DNA of 64,000 bases from Apostichopus japonicus (Eukaryota; Echinodermata; Holothuroidea; Aspidochirotida; Stichopodidae), in the NCBI RefSeq assembly GCF_037975245.1, contig NC_092578.1:17925821-17989820 (forward strand). The letters run 5' to 3'. How positions within the stretch are numbered: position 1 is the stretch's first letter; each line of letters starts with the position of its first letter. Below are positions 61,741 through 64,000 of the stretch, piece after piece. The position numbers and the translations under genes were made by a program. A model generated the notes under the pieces. It saw nothing but the letters and a program-made list of their open reading frames with translations, did no database searches and was not told where the DNA came from.

Positions 61741-64000
61741 AAAAACATAGTGATTTGATTTAAAATCCAAGCTTGCTCCTCCAACTAGCCTGCCCCAAAC
61801 TCTTCCACACTCTCAAAAAAAAAGTAAATAAATAAAAGTTAACAAATGCAAGACAAAAATATGCCACAGCAGTGCAGTTGTAGAAAAGAAATTTATTTCA
61901 ACAATCGAAAAAATGAATTGTATTGCAAATATTTTAACCATTTAACTTTGAAAAATAATTCCTAACACAGTTACTGGGATAATTTTTGATACTACAGTAC
62001 CGTCCTTGTTTCTCCAGTCATGGTCAACATTTAATGCCAACTTCAATTAAAAAATCATAATAATTTGTGAATATGAAAGAAGAACTTGATACATTTGGGA
62101 AAGATTGGTCGTTATGGATTAATTCGCTACAATTTCACCAACAGTGTTATCATTGACTTTAAGAGTACCATGAGCTGATAGTTAATCCAAAAGTGTCCCG
62201 ATTACTATATGCAAAGTAGGTTATAATCTAATGTACACCTCCTTTGACATTTTGAAATCGAACAATGGTCCCGCAGTTCAAAACAAGTTGGGCCAAGTGG
62301 ACCTCTGTATGATAAATCCGATAACAGCATTAATGCAGATATAACACACAGGGCTTATTGTGGGCTTTAACTTTTATTCATACAAACACCAATGATATCA
62401 AGGCTTCCAGTATAATCTTGATTCTCGGCATTTATTATATACAAATACAGAAAATAGCAATTTCTTTTTAACATGAAAACCTCAATTTTTGTTTGTTCTC
62501 TACATGAAATCCCACAGCTTCTCCAAAGAAAAAAAATGATTTTTTTTTTTTACCAATAAATATACAAAGTAACACTTACGACTTGCTGCAGATCCAATAT
62601 TTTTTCTCTCTAGGTACTTATGTTAATGCATGTACTTATGTATATGCATGTACTTATGTATATTCATATATAATTAATGTGAGATTTGGTATGACAGAAT
62701 TATAAAATTAAAGTAAGTCGACTCAACCAGAAAAAAATCCACAGAATGACCAGTTTTGTCCTTTTTGGACAAATACACCTTAACTAGCTATATATCTTTA
62801 TTTTATGGAACATCAAGTTGGATAAATCAGTTCAAAACTTTTCCATACTTCAGCATCCATCAGTGACAAAAATATGTCTAATAATTTACCTTTTTGATGG
62901 TCCTGTGTAAAGAAATGAAAGTATATAGCAAATACTCCTCACATCAATCCCAACTTTTAAGTACTATCAACCGTGTAAAAGAGCACCGTGTTTGCGTGGT
63001 CTGTTGACTTCTATCAAATCTTGGTTAAAGCTATCAAATCTTGGTTAAAGCAATTTCAGAAGTAAATATGCGGCTGAAAGATTGCAATTGGTTTTCATTT
63101 TCCATAAGAGAAACCAAAATCGAGTAGCTCTCCTGCAGCAGATAAGCAACTGCCCTCCTGCAGGCTTCACTGCAGAATTTTAATCACTTACAGTAGGTCC
63201 CTCTAACTAACAAGAGTCAACCACATTTGAGCGCAGTTTCTGGTAAACTTTCCGGCAATTTTGATACTGCTTAAAAATGTGTGAAATCATAAAAAAAAAA
63301 TAAAAAAAATAACACAGGTAAATGAAAAGAGCAACCTAGCTCTAGGTATGAAATATCTGCACAATATTTTGCTAAGCTAAAGCTTCGTAGAGTAAGATGG
63401 CAAAGAACAAAAAGATGACAATATGAGTAAATATTTCTGAATGACACTTAAGCTATCCAACTATTGTCATTGCTGGAATAAGGGCTTAATTCTGTGACAT
63501 TAGTAGCCGCCTCACATGGAAATGAGTCTCGGTGAGCATACGGGATAGGACGCAAATTAATTTCACTTGTCAAGAAAGAAAGGCTTGTGCCCCACCTTCA
63601 TAATCATGACTGATAAATTAATCAATTAAAACCCCAATCAATCAACCTCAAATACATATTCCTATAAATAAGCAAATTACAAACTTACGGAGTTAGGGTG
63701 AGGGGGGGGTCACAACCCCCTTCAGTTCTCCATTAGTAATAGCAATCCATCTTCCATGTGAATACAACTACAATTCCTTGTTTTTTTTTCCTCAAAAATA
63801 CATTGATGTTGAAAAGAAGAGAAAATCATACTAATTATGAAAATATAATTTATCAGGTTTAATTACTTTGTTATTCCTTCTAATTGTTACAGCTCTAAAA
63901 GACAGAAACAAAAATCAAGGAAGTTTTTTTTTTCCTTTTCGTTTGTTTTTCTCCTCAAAGACATATTTAATATTTTGGTGCTAATTCGTTGGTTTTGTTT
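61741..64000. other. Unassigned AT-rich sequence
   Basis: No exon, RNA gene or known repeat was recognised. Several TTTATT (minus-strand AATAAA) motifs occur, for example at 61887-61892, so part of this could be the 3'UTR of a convergent minus-strand gene beyond the window. A short direct repeat of CTATCAAATCTTGGTTAAAG lies near 63012-63051. Confidence 0.35.

Noticed and set aside
61407..61784. Lys/Arg/Glu-rich minus-strand frames
   Set aside because: They come from the polypyrimidine tract of the composite element.

Overview
The window is animal genomic DNA. Genes are split into short exons with GT-AG introns, the DNA is AT-rich, and there are many tRNA-derived SINEs, MITEs and micro- or minisatellites. 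The proteins are clearly metazoan, and the ferroportin has the invertebrate residue at the hepcidin site. My best guess is a marine invertebrate, possibly an echinoderm such as a sea cucumber. That rests on general character only and is uncertain. There is no prokaryotic-style operon, CRISPR array or rRNA.

Two protein-coding genes can be reconstructed, both on the + strand. (1) Positions 864-5353 hold the last four coding exons of a ferroportin (SLC40A1-type iron exporter); the 5' exons lie outside the window. (2) Positions 21019-55954 hold a complete UBR3-type E3 ubiquitin ligase. I joined 39 coding exons by eye with phase consistent at every junction: 5,550 nt, 1,849 codons plus stop. The protein has an N-terminal UBR box, a central helical body, a split RING-H2 finger and a C-terminal Cys-rich cap. 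One of its introns is an AT-AC (U12, minor-spliceosome) intron and another is a GC-AG intron. The two genes show no functional link beyond being neighbours.

Layout: 1-863 ferroportin intron; 864-5353 ferroportin exons; 5354-about 6215 probable 3'UTR; 6270-6589 hAT-like MITE; 6659-7725 duplicated block that includes a fossil copy of the ferroportin 3' end; 7.7-21.0 kb intergenic, with AT microsatellites, an 897-bp hAT-type element with a perfect 8-bp target duplication, a SINE, and one weak candidate minus-strand terminal exon; 21.0-56.0 kb UBR3, whose introns hold three TTAA-flanked MITEs, several SINEs, a long perfect inverted repeat and three large tandem arrays; 56.0-58.8 kb probable UBR3 3'UTR and flank; 58.86-61.74 kb a minisatellite split by a 2.3-kb inserted element; 61.74-64.0 kb no recognisable gene.

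I found no clearly new multi-gene system. The observations most worth checking are the AT-AC intron, the Ser at the hepcidin-binding Cys position of ferroportin, the fossil exon copies in both genes, and a possible hammerhead-like motif in Penelope-like repeat remnants.
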